From: an uncultured Lachnospiraceae bacterium
Lineage (GTDB): Bacteria; Bacillota; Clostridia; Lachnospirales; Lachnospiraceae
Length of the DNA: 64,000 bases
NCBI GenBank assembly: GCA_947245585.1
Contig: CAMXPV010000010.1
Location: forward strand, 30,131-94,130
Reading direction: 5' to 3'
A program made the translations under genes and the position numbers. The notes below the pieces were generated by a model. The model was given only the letters and a program-made list of their open reading frames with translations. It did no database searches and had not been told where the DNA came from. Positions 9,395-18,115 of the stretch are shown here, piece by piece. Every line of letters starts with the position of its first letter. Positions within the stretch are counted from its first letter, which is position 1.

Positions 9395-10431
9395 ATTTCT
9401 GTCTCCACGATTTTTTGGGACAGAGTGCGCATGCCTTCAAGCCGCTCCTCATAGTTTTCCAGGGTAAGCCGTTCCTCTCCCTTGGCCAGTTTGTCATAGA
9501 TCCAGTAATTGATGTCCTTGGAGAAATGAATCATGTCCATATATAAATCTAAGTTTGTAATGATTTCTTCGGCATCCTGATAATAGTATATTTCCACGTT
9601 ATCATAGGCAAGCAGTGCTTTCACTGCTTGTTTTTCGTTGTAAATCACGGCATCCCTTTCCCCGGTCCGGTAGGCGTTGTCCCACCAGAGCATAGAATAG
9701 GGAGAGAAGAAGAATTTAAAAGTAGTTTCCGGGTGCTCTTCCACCATGGAGGTGAGAAGGGCAATATTTTTTGCAAGGGCTTCCTCATTCACAGTCTCCG
9801 GCTGCATGTCAGAGATCGTAGGTTTTCTCGCATACATGCCTGTGGCCAGATCGGCGCCAAAGTATTTCCATTGGGCCCAGTTATAGGAGTTCCCTTCGTC
9901 GTAGTCGCCGATAAAGGAAAAGGCCAACATATAGGGCAGTTTTTCCATCAGCACATCCTTGTTCAAAGTATATTGATAATCATTGAAGTGGTTTTTGTCG
10001 TAAAGATACATGGGACAGCCCGTGGAAACATAGGTAGGCTCGTCGCTAGCGGAGAGGGAAGAAGGATCTATGTTGTAAAAAACATAGGAGAGCTCATGTT
10101 CCTCGAAAGCGATGTCTAACAGCACTTTCAGGTCTGCGGTTGCCCCGTAGGAGCGGATGGCCTTGATGGTTTGGCAGTTAAAGCCCTGATCAAACCAATG
10201 GTTGTTATAATTTTCGCAGACAGAAGAACCCACAATCAGCGCATTGTAATCGAAGTTCCGAAGCGTCCCCACGCATTGGTATTCCTTGTCTGTCAGCACG
10301 GCTTTTAAACCCGGCAGAGGCTTGTGGTACTGGTAAAAAGGGTCGAAGAGTACCACCGCGCCGATCACTGCCGCGAGCAGAAGGGCTGTTCTTATAAAAA
10401 AAGATTTGAGAAATTTGCTTTCTGTAATCAT
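9364..10431 (-). CDS. SGNH-hydrolase-like membrane-anchored protein, MBOAT partner
   Basis: The 355-residue protein has one N-terminal membrane anchor (residues ~10-30) followed by an extracytoplasmic domain. GSSVCENY carries a plausible nucleophile-serine block and MDMIHFS near residue 310 provides an Asp-x-x-His pair, as in AlgJ/AlgX- or DltD-like SGNH proteins. It lies 9 bases downstream of an MBOAT acyltransferase gene; such pairs transfer acyl groups from the membrane to surface polymers. The polymer is not evident from the window. Its last 31 bases overlap the end of exoA on the other strand. Confidence 0.75.
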   Translation of the reverse strand: MITESKFLKSFFIRTALLLAAVIGAVVLFDPFYQYHKPLPGLKAVLTDKEYQCVGTLRNFDYNALIVGSSVCENYNNHWFDQGFNCQTIKAIRSYGATADLKVLLDIAFEEHELSYVFYNIDPSSLSASDEPTYVSTGCPMYLYDKNHFNDYQYTLNKDVLMEKLPYMLAFSFIGDYDEGNSYNWAQWKYFGADLATGMYARKPTISDMQPETVNEEALAKNIALLTSMVEEHPETTFKFFFSPYSMLWWDNAYRTGERDAVIYNEKQAVKALLAYDNVEIYYYQDAEEIITNLDLYMDMIHFSKDINYWIYDKLAKGEERLTLENYEERLEGMRTLSQKIVETEIQRSLSPTGQ

Positions 10432-10440
10432 GTTTTTCTC

Positions 10441-11982
10441 CTAGAAGTTGAAATACAAAAATGTGCTCACCTGTGAGAGGGAAATCACGCACCATACAAA
10501 GAGAATGCAGATGATCCAACATCTCGCTGAGGTCAGCTCATTGTGGGTTGCACGCTCGTAGGCATTTTTGTGAAAGATCAAATAGAAGGCCAGTACAAAG
10601 AAGGCCATCATAACAAACAGATACAGATAATTGACGGCGTTCGGAGCCGCCAACTCCAGCGCCTGTTTAAAAACGTAAATTTCAGAAATATCTAACTGTG
10701 CGGCGATCTCAAAGAGTTTGCCGCTAAAGTTTATGGACAACAGGTTTTTAAAAAGTTGTCCTGCCGCAAGCATACTTCCGCTTCTGAAAAAGAAGAGGGA
10801 GAGATTAAAAAGCGTAAAGGTAAAAAACCAACCGAGGGGCGCGGGAATATGAAAGCGGGAAGGACGCTTTTCCTCCCTGCCGCGGATGCCTATAAGTCCC
10901 AGATTATCAAAAACCACCAGAAGACCCTGCATCGCGCCCCAGGCCACATAGGTCCATGCCGCGCCGTGCCAGAGACCGCTTAAAAGGAACACAATAAAAG
11001 TATTCAGAAGCATACGGGCTTTTCCCTTTCGGCTGCCACCCAGAGGAATGTAAACATAGGTAATAAAAAACCGTGACAAGGTAATATGCCACCGCTGCCA
11101 AAATTCCTTGATGCTGCAGGAGCGGTAGGGCGAGTCAAAATTCAGAGGCAGCTCTACGTGAAACATTCTGCCAAGTCCAATGGCCATATCGGAGTAACCG
11201 CTGAAATCAAAGTACAATTCAAAGCTGTAGGCAAGAATCACGAAAACCGTAGATACAGCATCCAGTGAGAAGGTCTGTGCAAAGCCATAGTTTGCCATCA
11301 GGCCGAAAGTGTCGGCTAAAAGCACTTTTTTGGTAAGCCCCAGGACAAAAAGATAAACGCCTCTTGCAAAGGAAGCGCTGTCAAAACGGCGCCTTTTAGG
11401 GTCTTCAAACTGGGGAATAATTTCTTTGTATAATACAATGGGCCCGGCGATCAGTTGGGGGAAAAAAGTTACAAAAGTCAGGTAATTGACAAAGTCATAG
11501 TGTTCGCATCTGCCAAGTGCCCGGTCAATGATAAAGGATAGCTGCTGAAAAGTAAAAAAACTGATTCCCAAAGGCAGCAGGATGTGCTTTAGGTTAAAGT
11601 CTGCATGGAAAGCCAGATTGATATTTTCAATAAAAAAATCATAGTATTTGAAATAAAACAAAATGCCAAGATTCAGAAATATTCCGGCAAATAATCCAAC
11701 CCGGTTTATCAGGGGCAGGGACATTTTTTGATTGTTTGTGCCTGTAGCGGGCACAGAAAAACCGGAAGTTTTTGAGAGCAGAAAACTCAGGGCAAAGTTT
11801 AATCCGATGCTGCTTAAAATAATAGCCAGATAGCGGACGTTAAAATAGGCGTAAAACCACAGGGACATGACTGACAAGAAAAGACTTGCCAGTTTATAGC
11901 GGCTCAATTTGTTGAGTCCGTACCACCCGATCAATGCGATGGGCAGAAAGATGAAAATAAAGATATAGGAATTAAATAACAT
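10441..11982 (-). CDS. MBOAT family O-acyltransferase
   Basis: This 513-residue polytopic protein (about 11 membrane segments) is a member of the membrane-bound O-acyltransferase family: FFPQLIAGPI, the central GYSDMAIGLGRM, the FWQRWHITLSRF block and the active-site histidine in LSGLWHGAAW are all visible. Relatives (AlgI, PatA, DltB) move acetyl or D-alanyl groups across the membrane for O-acylation of exopolysaccharide, peptidoglycan or teichoic acid. The downstream SGNH protein probably completes the transfer outside. ATG 11982 is chosen, preceded by GAGGAAT; a start at 12051 would add 23 residues without a ribosome site. Confidence 0.9.
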   Translation of the reverse strand: MLFNSYIFIFIFLPIALIGWYGLNKLSRYKLASLFLSVMSLWFYAYFNVRYLAIILSSIGLNFALSFLLSKTSGFSVPATGTNNQKMSLPLINRVGLFAGIFLNLGILFYFKYYDFFIENINLAFHADFNLKHILLPLGISFFTFQQLSFIIDRALGRCEHYDFVNYLTFVTFFPQLIAGPIVLYKEIIPQFEDPKRRRFDSASFARGVYLFVLGLTKKVLLADTFGLMANYGFAQTFSLDAVSTVFVILAYSFELYFDFSGYSDMAIGLGRMFHVELPLNFDSPYRSCSIKEFWQRWHITLSRFFITYVYIPLGGSRKGKARMLLNTFIVFLLSGLWHGAAWTYVAWGAMQGLLVVFDNLGLIGIRGREEKRPSRFHIPAPLGWFFTFTLFNLSLFFFRSGSMLAAGQLFKNLLSINFSGKLFEIAAQLDISEIYVFKQALELAAPNAVNYLYLFVMMAFFVLAFYLIFHKNAYERATHNELTSARCWIICILFVWCVISLSQVSTFLYFNF

Positions 11983-12072
11983 ATAATAACGAAATTCCTC
12001 TCTGAAAATACATAATTTTGTATGTGCAGGTAAAAATATTGGTAAAAGCAAAATGGTTCCTGTTTCTGCTAT

Positions 12073-12101
12073 AGTATAGCAAATCCGACAAAGGCTTACA
12101 A
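12073..12101 (-). promoter_or_regulatory. Promoter for the MBOAT/SGNH operon
   Basis: On the minus strand TTGTAA and TATACT are separated by 17 bases, about 90 bases upstream of the MBOAT start. The -10 lies within a short palindrome (CTATAGTATAG). Confidence 0.6.
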
Positions 12102-12147
12102 GTCAGGGTGCGGTCATTGCTTCAGAAAAAGGAGAATGGAGGGGTAG

Positions 12148-12795
12148 ATGAAGAATAGTATATGTAGAATTAAGATAATCATTATGATTTGCAGTCTTTT
12201 TCTTTTATGGGGTTGTGGGGAAGAAAGCATGTCGGAGGAGGATCTGGTTGACGGGCGCAGTGTTGCCGGAGGGCAGAGTTTGGAGGATGTGGAGGCCGGG
12301 AATTTCCCTCTTTTTTTAGAGAATACAGAGTGGGGAGAACGGCGGTTTTATACATTGCCGGAGTTGGAGGAGGAAGTGAAAGAACTTCTCGGGGATAACT
12401 ATTGGCCGGAAGTAAATTTGTCGGGGGCAGAATTAGAAAAATTGACAGGGATCACCGAGGATATGTACGTAGATTTTCTGGCAGAGAGACAGGCTCTCGA
12501 TGCGCACATAGATACTCTGATTATCATTCACGCGAAAGAGGACTATGTGGGGACTATTGAGCAAGCCATTGAAACGTACCGAAGCGAATTGATCGAGCAG
12601 AATAAAAATTATCCGCAAAATTTGAGCAAAGCCCGTGCTTCCCGGATCGAGACGATTGACGATTATATCTGTTTTGTTTTATTGGGAGCGGACACTACGT
12701 TTTTGGCGGACCGGGGAAACGAGGCGGTGATGGCGCATTGTCTGGAGGAGAACGAGAAGGCGTTGTATGTGTTGGAGCAGGCGATTTTGCAGTAA
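12148..12795 (+). CDS. DUF4358-type lipoprotein
   Basis: A 215-residue secreted protein. The N-terminus has a basic start, a hydrophobic core and the lipobox LLWGC, predicting lipid attachment at the cysteine near residue 23. The second half (DTLIIIHAKEDYVGTIEQAI, then a YPQNLSKARASRIETIDDYICFVL pattern seen in segments) fits the DUF4358 family, common near MBOAT acyltransferase genes in Lachnospiraceae. It is divergent from the MBOAT/SGNH operon, so a shared surface-modification role is plausible but inferred. GGAGGGG precedes the ATG. A weak hairpin (ACGGG/CCCGT, 12817-12832) follows the stop. Confidence 0.7.
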   Translation: MKNSICRIKIIIMICSLFLLWGCGEESMSEEDLVDGRSVAGGQSLEDVEAGNFPLFLENTEWGERRFYTLPELEEEVKELLGDNYWPEVNLSGAELEKLTGITEDMYVDFLAERQALDAHIDTLIIIHAKEDYVGTIEQAIETYRSELIEQNKNYPQNLSKARASRIETIDDYICFVLLGADTTFLADRGNEAVMAHCLEENEKALYVLEQAILQ

Positions 12796-12941
12796 ATGGG
12801 GGCGGAACCGAAAAGACGGGGAGCCTCCCGTTTGCGTTTTTGCGCTTGTCTGGTTCTTTTTTATTCCTTCTGGATGCGTTATAATGTATGTGATAGTAAG
12901 CGTAGGTTTTCTGAACATATATTGTTTTGAGGGGGTTTTGC

Positions 12942-13418
12942 ATGAATATAAATTTGGTGGCCAAGTACTTGCATTTTCTTCGTAAAAGTCACAATTATAC
13001 ACAGGAAGAACTGGCACAAAAGTTGGACATTTCGAGACAGGCGGTTTCTAAATGGGAGAACGGTGCGACGGTTCCTGATCTGGAAGTTTTGCTGAAAATA
13101 TCCAGGCTCTATAATATTACTATAAACGATATATTAGAACCGAAAGTCGAACCGCAGAGAATTACGGATTTTGAACAGATTTCTACTATTTCGATGAGCG
13201 AATTGCGGGAAGTACTGGGGCAGTTAGATATGGATTCTCTGTTTATAGCTTTGATGGGGGCGTCGCCCGATACCAACCAATTTTGTGAAAGGCTGTTTCC
13301 AAATATTGATTTTGAAAAGACGAGAAATAAAATCGGCAGAGTCAGGGTGGAGACGGTGGAGGAAATACAGGAACAGATTGTCGCCTTGATTAATTTACAG
13401 GCGGTTGATGGGAATTAA
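12942..13418 (+). CDS. XRE regulator with FliG-C-like C-terminal domain
   Basis: Residues ~5-65 are a Cro/C1 helix-turn-helix (YTQEELAQKLDISRQAVSKW). Residues ~75-155 do not look like a ligand domain but like the C-terminal region of the flagellar switch protein FliG: LREVLGQLDMDSLFIALMGA, then ERLFPNI, then GRVRVETVEEIQEQIV match the order FliG uses (LR-x-V-D, L-ALKGA, F-NM, GPVR, VEEAQ-x-IV). Whether it senses anything flagellar is unknown; no flagellar genes are present here. ATG 12942 has GAGGGGG upstream; a TATAAT (12880-12885) is a likely -10 element. Confidence 0.75.
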   Translation: MNINLVAKYLHFLRKSHNYTQEELAQKLDISRQAVSKWENGATVPDLEVLLKISRLYNITINDILEPKVEPQRITDFEQISTISMSELREVLGQLDMDSLFIALMGASPDTNQFCERLFPNIDFEKTRNKIGRVRVETVEEIQEQIVALINLQAVDGN

Positions 13419-13508
13419 TACATAAAAACAATTAGAATTTAGTTGTAAATACGAGTATTTTTTTGTAAGATTAAGGAAACAAATGAATAGTTTGGCTCGT
13501 GAAATGAG

Positions 13509-13706
13509 GTGATTGTTATAACAGCGTTAAGGCGCGAGGCGATTCAATTAGTGGAACAGATTTCCCAAGATGCAGAAGTTACACCTAAGATGAAAGCGTT
13601 TTTTGAATTGGAGAAAATGTTGGTTCCGGTATCTCAGGAATTAGATTATAAAAAGGAATTAGCAGAAGCGAGGGATGAAAGATTTTTGAAAATAGTCGGA
13701 AAATGA
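13509..13706 (+). CDS. Small antitoxin-like protein or remnant
   Basis: This is a 65-residue frame starting at GTG 13509. Its opening TALRREAIQLVEQIS resembles the start of short antitoxin-like proteins widespread in Clostridia, but the remainder (FFELEKMLVPVSQELDYKKELAEARDERF) is shorter than usual and no toxin gene is adjacent. The best ribosome site (GAGG) overlaps the GTG, so the real start may have been lost. The stop overlaps the ATG of the GH125 gene by 4 bases, suggesting it is translated and coupled. It may be a decayed antitoxin gene. Confidence 0.35.
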   Translation: MIVITALRREAIQLVEQISQDAEVTPKMKAFFELEKMLVPVSQELDYKKELAEARDERFLKIVGK

Positions 13707-14998
13707 ACATGACACAGCACAGACAATGGGATTCCGTGGACCATCTGATTCAGGACGTAAAAGACAAATTACAGGGACAGGACAAGCTGTCCCATCTTTT
13801 TGAGACCTGCTATGCCAATACATTACATACGACAGTCCGCGAACTTTCAGACGGGACAACCTATGTGATTACGGGTGACATTCCCGCCATGTGGCTTCGG
13901 GATTCTGCGGCTCAGATGCGGCCCTATCTGATTCCGTCAAGGGAGGACGAAGCGTTGGCTGAGTTGATTGCCGGTCTGGTGAGAAGGCAGTTTTTTTACA
14001 TCAATATAGACCCTTACGCAAACGCTTTTAATGAAAGTCAAAACGGTGCCTGTTGGGATCAAAATGATTTACAGCAAAATGATTGGCTGTGGGAGCGCAA
14101 GTACGAAGTGGATTCCCTTTGCTATCCGATTCAGCTCGCCTATCTGCTCTGGAAAAATACGGGCTGTATCAGTCAGTTTAACGAGGATTTTCTTCAGGGG
14201 GCCGACAGGATCCTGCAAACCTTTCGCTGTGAGCAGAATCATGAGGAAAATTCCGCATACCGGTTTATTCGGAGAAATACTGTGCCGACAGATACGTTGC
14301 TGCGGGACGGAAAAGGTGCGCCAGTGAAGGGCGGTATTGGTTTGACCTGGTCTGGATTCCGGCCTAGCGACGATGCCTGTACATACGGATATTTGATTCC
14401 CTCTAATATGTTTGCAGCAGTGGTGCTAAAATATCTGGAAGAAATTGCGGAAACCGTGTATCATAATGAACAAATGCGGGAAGAGGCGGCATGTCTCAGA
14501 CAGCAGATTGAAAAAGGGATCGAAAAATATGGAATTGTCGAGACAGAAGAATACGGAAAAATTTATGCGTATGAGGTGGACGGCTTCGGGCAGTACAATC
14601 TGATGGATGATTCCAATATTCCGAGCCTGCTTTCTTTGCCCTATCTGGGTTATCAGGGTGATGCGGAAATCATGCAGAATACAAGGCATTTTATTTTGAG
14701 CGGGGCAAATCCTTATTTTTATCAGGGAAAATTTGCCCGCGGGATCGGCAGCCCTCACACGCCGGCAAATCATGTGTGGCCTTTGGCTCTTATTATGCAG
14801 GGGATGACTTCGGCGGATGAAAAAGAAAAAAAGGATATTTTGGGAATGTTGACGGAAACAGATGCAGGAACCGGGTTAATGCACGAGAGTGTGCACGTGG
14901 ATGATCCGAAAAAGTATACGAGAGAGTGGTTTTCATGGGCAAACGCGCTGTTTTGTGAGTGGATTCTTGATCTTTGCGGATATAAAATTGTGAGGTGA
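13703..14998 (+). CDS. GH125 exo-alpha-1,6-mannosidase
   Basis: The 431-residue protein is a full-length member of glycoside hydrolase family 125. Recognisable blocks are TGDIPAMWLRDSAAQ, FFYINIDPYANAFNE, the acidic TWSGFRPSDDACTYGY, IGSPHTP and LMHESVHVDDPKKYTREWFSWANA. The family removes terminal alpha-1,6-mannose by an inverting mechanism. No signal peptide is present, so it should act on imported mannosides in the cytoplasm. No mannoside transporter is adjacent. The start ATG 13703 overlaps the preceding small gene; a second ATG two codons later is an alternative. Confidence 0.93.
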   Translation: MNMTQHRQWDSVDHLIQDVKDKLQGQDKLSHLFETCYANTLHTTVRELSDGTTYVITGDIPAMWLRDSAAQMRPYLIPSREDEALAELIAGLVRRQFFYINIDPYANAFNESQNGACWDQNDLQQNDWLWERKYEVDSLCYPIQLAYLLWKNTGCISQFNEDFLQGADRILQTFRCEQNHEENSAYRFIRRNTVPTDTLLRDGKGAPVKGGIGLTWSGFRPSDDACTYGYLIPSNMFAAVVLKYLEEIAETVYHNEQMREEAACLRQQIEKGIEKYGIVETEEYGKIYAYEVDGFGQYNLMDDSNIPSLLSLPYLGYQGDAEIMQNTRHFILSGANPYFYQGKFARGIGSPHTPANHVWPLALIMQGMTSADEKEKKDILGMLTETDAGTGLMHESVHVDDPKKYTREWFSWANALFCEWILDLCGYKIVR

Positions 14999-15006
14999 CA
15001 AGGCTT

Positions 15007-15459
15007 ATGGCTATACAGTACAGAAAATTGAAGCAAGAGGATTTGGATATTTTTATAGATATGAGAATCCGTCAATTACAAGAAGAGGGGGCGACCGAGG
15101 AAATTGATTTAAAACCTTCTTTGCTTGATTACTACAAACGGCATATGGCGGACGGCACGTTTGTTTCATGGCTGGCTGTCGATGGAGAGAAAATTGTGGG
15201 GACAAGCGGCATGTCCTTTGTGGAAAAACCGCCGTATTTCAGTTGTCCTAGCGGAAAAATCGGCCTGCTTTCCAGTATGTATACTTCTGACGAATATCGC
15301 AGACAGGGCATAGCAAAAACGCTATTGACGCATGTGGTGGAGGAAGCGAGAAAGCATGGCTGTGGCTGTGTACAGATTACGGCTTCGGATATGGGAGTGC
15401 TATTATATACGGACTTTGGGTTTGTGAAGAACGGGAATTTTATGCAGTATAAATTTTGA
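15007..15459 (+). CDS. GNAT family N-acetyltransferase
   Basis: This 150-residue protein has the GNAT fold: the acetyl-CoA-binding motif A is visible as LSSMYTSDEYRRQGIAKTLL, followed by TASDMGVLLYTDFGFVKNGNFM typical of motif B. Substrate is not predictable. ATG 15007 is favoured, with GAGGTG 9 bases upstream inside the end of the GH125 gene; the in-frame GTG 14995 overlaps the GH125 stop. The gene is probably cotranscribed with its neighbours on both sides. Confidence 0.88.
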   Translation: MAIQYRKLKQEDLDIFIDMRIRQLQEEGATEEIDLKPSLLDYYKRHMADGTFVSWLAVDGEKIVGTSGMSFVEKPPYFSCPSGKIGLLSSMYTSDEYRRQGIAKTLLTHVVEEARKHGCGCVQITASDMGVLLYTDFGFVKNGNFMQYKF

Positions 15460-15481
15460 TAACAGGAAGAGAGAAGACAGG

Positions 15482-16171
15482 ATGGACGTTTCTTTATATT
15501 ATCAGGAACAGGGCGAGGGGGAGCCGCTTCTTCTCTTGCATGGAAACGGGGAAGACGGAACCTATTTTGTGAATCAGATCTCTTTCTTTTCTGACAGATA
15601 CAGAGTGATTGCGGTAGATACGAGAGGACATGGAAAATCTCCGCGGGGGACGGCTCCTTTTACCATGGAGCAGTTTGCTGCAGACCTGCATCATTTGATG
15701 GATAAACTGCAAATTCAAAGAGCGGTGATATTAGGATTTTCTGACGGTGCCAATATTGCCATGAAGTTTGCGCTGAAATATCCCGACCGGGTGAAGGCGC
15801 TTATCTTAAACGGCGGAAATTTGGATACAGAGGGAGTCAAAAAAAGCATTCAGATTCCGATCGAGTTTGGATATCGGTTTGCGAAGCTGTTTGCAGGGAA
15901 ATCGGAAGAAGCGAAATCCCATATGGAGATTTTAGGCTTGATGGTGAATGAGCCGAATATCAAACCCGAAGAACTGCACGCGATTCAGGCGCCGACGCTT
16001 GTCATTGTGGGGACAAAGGATATGATTAAGCAGAGCCATACGGAAGTCATCGCCAAAAACATACCAAATGCAAAACTTTCCGTGATTCCGGGAGATCATT
16101 TTATTGCCAATAAAAAGTCAGGGGAATTTAATAAAGCGGTGGAGGAGTTTTTATGGACAAATCAAAACTAA
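15482..16171 (+). CDS. Alpha/beta-hydrolase
   Basis: The 229-residue protein has a standard alpha/beta-hydrolase fold. LLLLHGNGEDGTYF gives the oxyanion region, ILGFSDGANIA holds the nucleophile serine, VGTKDMI the acid and PGDHFI the histidine. It resembles small cytoplasmic esterases or haloperoxidase-like hydrolases; the substrate is unknown. It starts 22 bases after the GNAT gene with a purine-rich ribosome site (GAAGAGAGAAG). Confidence 0.88.
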   Translation: MDVSLYYQEQGEGEPLLLLHGNGEDGTYFVNQISFFSDRYRVIAVDTRGHGKSPRGTAPFTMEQFAADLHHLMDKLQIQRAVILGFSDGANIAMKFALKYPDRVKALILNGGNLDTEGVKKSIQIPIEFGYRFAKLFAGKSEEAKSHMEILGLMVNEPNIKPEELHAIQAPTLVIVGTKDMIKQSHTEVIAKNIPNAKLSVIPGDHFIANKKSGEFNKAVEEFLWTNQN

Positions 16172-16199
16172 CATTTTTAATGTCAAATCCCCCATTTTT

Positions 16200-16208
16200 T
16201 GTTATAAT
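16200..16208 (+). promoter_or_regulatory. Extended -10 promoter for the aldolase gene
   Basis: TGTTATAAT is a perfect extended -10 element about 32 bases before ATG 16240. No good -35 element is present, as expected for this promoter class. Confidence 0.55.
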
Positions 16209-16239
16209 CTAACTAGTTTGATAAAGGATGGAGAATCAT

Positions 16240-17316
16240 ATGCGGGGATTTATTCAAATTTCAAAATACGCGGGAATGCGAAACGACTTGGCGCAGGCCG
16301 GCGGTGGCAATACTTCCGTCAAGTTGGACGATCAGGTAATGCTTGTCAAAAGCTCGGGGTTTCAGCTTGCAGATGTGAACGAGGAGTCGGGCTATTCCAA
16401 GGTGGATTACTGTCTGATTGTGGATTACTTTAAGAAAAATATCAAAGCGGACGGGGAATCTGTGGCGGATGTTTTTACGGAGGAGATTGGGAAAAAACTT
16501 CTACAGGAGGCCCAACTTGGCGGCGGCCGCGCATCCATTGAGACATTTCTCCACTCGGTGACGGGAAAGTATACGCTTCACTCCCATCCGACGCTTGTCA
16601 ATATTTTGACGGCTCGAAAGGACGGGGAAGAAATTTTACGGCAGCTGTTTCCGGGAGCGCTTTTTGTGCCATATCGGAAACCTGGTGCGGCATTGGCGGA
16701 GACTTATTATAAATTGTACAGTGAACAGCAGGCAAAGGGAACGACAGAGGCAGTTATTTTTTTGGCAAGCCACGGTTTGGTGGTGAGCGGTGATTCGGCA
16801 GATCAGGTGATCGACCGCACTGAGAAGGTACTGCAAAAAATTGCATCATATTTGGAGATTTCTTATGAGGCGTACCCCAATGCGACAAAGTTATGGAATA
16901 AATTTGCAAAGATTCCGGGGTTGGAGGATAAAATCGTGTATCTTTCCGAAAACCGTTTCCTATCCGGCGACGGGGAGGCGAAAGCTGTTTTGAGGGCGGA
17001 AAAATGGAACCATGCTTTCTGTCCTGACTGCGTGGTTTACGGGTCGAAAAGGCCGCTGTTTTTAGCGGATGATTTCTGTGAGGCGGATATTACCGCGTTT
17101 ATAGAAAAAAACGGCGTTCCGGCGATGGTTTGTTTTCAGGGATATTTTTATATCTTAGCGGAGAGTGTGAAAAAGGCGCAGGAAATAGAAAATGTGATGA
17201 GTTTTGCCGCGCAGGTGCAGGCGGCGAATCTGTCTCATGAGATGAATTATTTGAACGAAGGGCAGCAGGATGAACTTCTAAACTGGGATGCGGAGAAATA
17301 CCGCAGGAAGCTGTAA
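16240..17316 (+). CDS. Class II aldolase/adducin family protein
   Basis: The 358-residue protein matches the class II aldolase N-terminal domain of RhaD-like proteins. AGGGNTSVKL is the phosphate-binding start, SIETFLHS and YTLHSHPTLVNIL carry the metal-binding histidines, and FLASHGLVVSG supplies the third histidine. The C-terminal ~130 residues contain CPDCVVYG and are less conserved. The reaction is probably cleavage or rearrangement of a sugar phosphate. ATG 16240 is chosen because GGAG lies 7 bases upstream. The tandem nucleotidyltransferase gene follows after a toxin-antitoxin insertion, so it may belong to that glycan pathway. Confidence 0.8.
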   Translation: MRGFIQISKYAGMRNDLAQAGGGNTSVKLDDQVMLVKSSGFQLADVNEESGYSKVDYCLIVDYFKKNIKADGESVADVFTEEIGKKLLQEAQLGGGRASIETFLHSVTGKYTLHSHPTLVNILTARKDGEEILRQLFPGALFVPYRKPGAALAETYYKLYSEQQAKGTTEAVIFLASHGLVVSGDSADQVIDRTEKVLQKIASYLEISYEAYPNATKLWNKFAKIPGLEDKIVYLSENRFLSGDGEAKAVLRAEKWNHAFCPDCVVYGSKRPLFLADDFCEADITAFIEKNGVPAMVCFQGYFYILAESVKKAQEIENVMSFAAQVQAANLSHEMNYLNEGQQDELLNWDAEKYRRKL

Positions 17317-17361
17317 ACGAAATTAATTTGGAAATAAACAGTAAAAATATTTTTGTAATAG

Positions 17362-17390
17362 TTGCTATTTGAAAGATATTTGAGTATACT
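17362..17390 (+). promoter_or_regulatory. Promoter of the type III antitoxin RNA
   Basis: TTGCTA (17362-17367) and TATACT (17385-17390) are 17 bases apart, immediately before the repeat array. The predicted transcription start is near 17397. Confidence 0.6.
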
Positions 17391-17422
17391 ATATATAGGT
17401 TAATGCCTTGTGCTTAACAGTA

Positions 17423-17529
17423 GGTATATCTCGACCTATAACAGAGACAGTTATGAGCGGGCATATCTCAGCCCTAAGCGAGACAGTTATAAGTGAGTGT
17501 TTCGCCACTCTAAGTGCGAATCTAACAGT
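17423..17529 (+). repeat. Three ~36-base tandem repeats of the antitoxin RNA
   Basis: Units are 17423-17458, 17459-17494 and 17495-17529. Each begins with a short hairpin (GGTATATCTCGACC, GGGCATATCTCAGCCC, GAGTGTTTCGCCACTC) followed by a purine-rich tail. GAGACAGTTAT recurs at exactly 36-base spacing (17444 and 17480). The third unit is the most diverged. Hairpin stems change together on both arms, which supports structure. Confidence 0.8.
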
Positions 17530-17554
17530 GGGGCGGAGTTTCCGCCCCATTTTT
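17530..17554 (+). terminator. Terminator between antitoxin RNA and toxin gene
   Basis: GGGGCGGA and TCCGCCCC form an 8-base GC-rich stem with a short loop, followed by ATTTTT. In type III systems this terminator sets the high antitoxin-to-toxin ratio by allowing only partial read-through. Confidence 0.85.
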
Positions 17555-17573
17555 ACAGCCGGAGGATGTAGAA

Positions 17574-18080
17574 TTGACAATAAAGTTATATGAAGTCAAT
17601 CCAGACTATATAGACTATCTTGTCCCGTATGCTCCACATTTGTTTCATAATAAACAACCGGGACAGCATAACGAGAGAAAATATATAGGTATTGTGTTAG
17701 TTATAAACAATATAGAATATTTTGCGCCGTTATCTTCTTTTAAATCCAAACATGAAAAAATGAAAAACGGATTGGATTTTCTGAAAATAGGAAACTATGC
17801 TGTAATCAATATTAACAATATGTTTCCAGTTCCTAAAGGTGAATATACATATGTTGATATCCCCAAAGTAAAAAATCCACAATATAGAAAACTATTGACA
17901 ACAGAATACCGTATTATAAGGAAAATGCAGGACAAGATCAGGCACCATGCATTGGAAGTGTATAAGCATAAAATTAATCAAGGCAGTGCAACAGCATTGG
18001 CAAAAAGATGTAATGATTTTTTGCTTTTGGAGAAAAAATGTATGCAGTTTGAATCGCAGACAACAAAAAATAGTATTTAG
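17574..18080 (+). CDS. Type III toxin-antitoxin ToxN/AbiQ family endoribonuclease toxin
   Basis: The 168-residue protein matches the ToxN/AbiQ family in length and motif order: an N-terminal LYEVNPDYIDYL, then YIGIVLVINNIEYFAPLSS with the SFKSKHEKM stretch that corresponds to the catalytic TS-x-K region of ToxN, then FLKIGNYAVININNMFPVP and a C-terminal ALAKRCNDFLLLEKKC. The start is TTG 17574, set by GGAGG 8 bases upstream. Such toxins cut mRNA at A-rich sites and act in phage abortive infection or plasmid maintenance. Base composition is more AT-rich than the flanking genes, which suggests horizontal acquisition. Confidence 0.9.
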   Translation: MTIKLYEVNPDYIDYLVPYAPHLFHNKQPGQHNERKYIGIVLVINNIEYFAPLSSFKSKHEKMKNGLDFLKIGNYAVININNMFPVPKGEYTYVDIPKVKNPQYRKLLTTEYRIIRKMQDKIRHHALEVYKHKINQGSATALAKRCNDFLLLEKKCMQFESQTTKNSI

Positions 18081-18115
18081 TTTTATGGTATCATTACGAA
18101 CAAGGAGAATAAAGC

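Larger units (their letters stand above)
17397..17554 (+). ncRNA. ToxI/AntiQ-like antitoxin RNA (type III TA)
   Basis: The gap before the ToxN/AbiQ-like gene holds about three tandem units of ~36 bases and ends in a strong terminator, exactly the arrangement of type III antitoxin RNAs. The antitoxin RNA is cut by the toxin into repeat-length pieces that bind and inhibit it. The sequence shows repeats, promoter and terminator; RNA inhibition is inferred from the family. Confidence 0.8.

Noticed and set aside
13509..13706. Small gene as a firm toxin-antitoxin component
   Set aside because: Only the first 15 residues resemble an antitoxin and no toxin is adjacent, so it is listed with low confidence only.
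17421..17529. Repeat array as a small CRISPR
   Set aside because: The units are contiguous without unique spacers, carry hairpins and lead into a terminator and ToxN-family gene, which fits a type III antitoxin.
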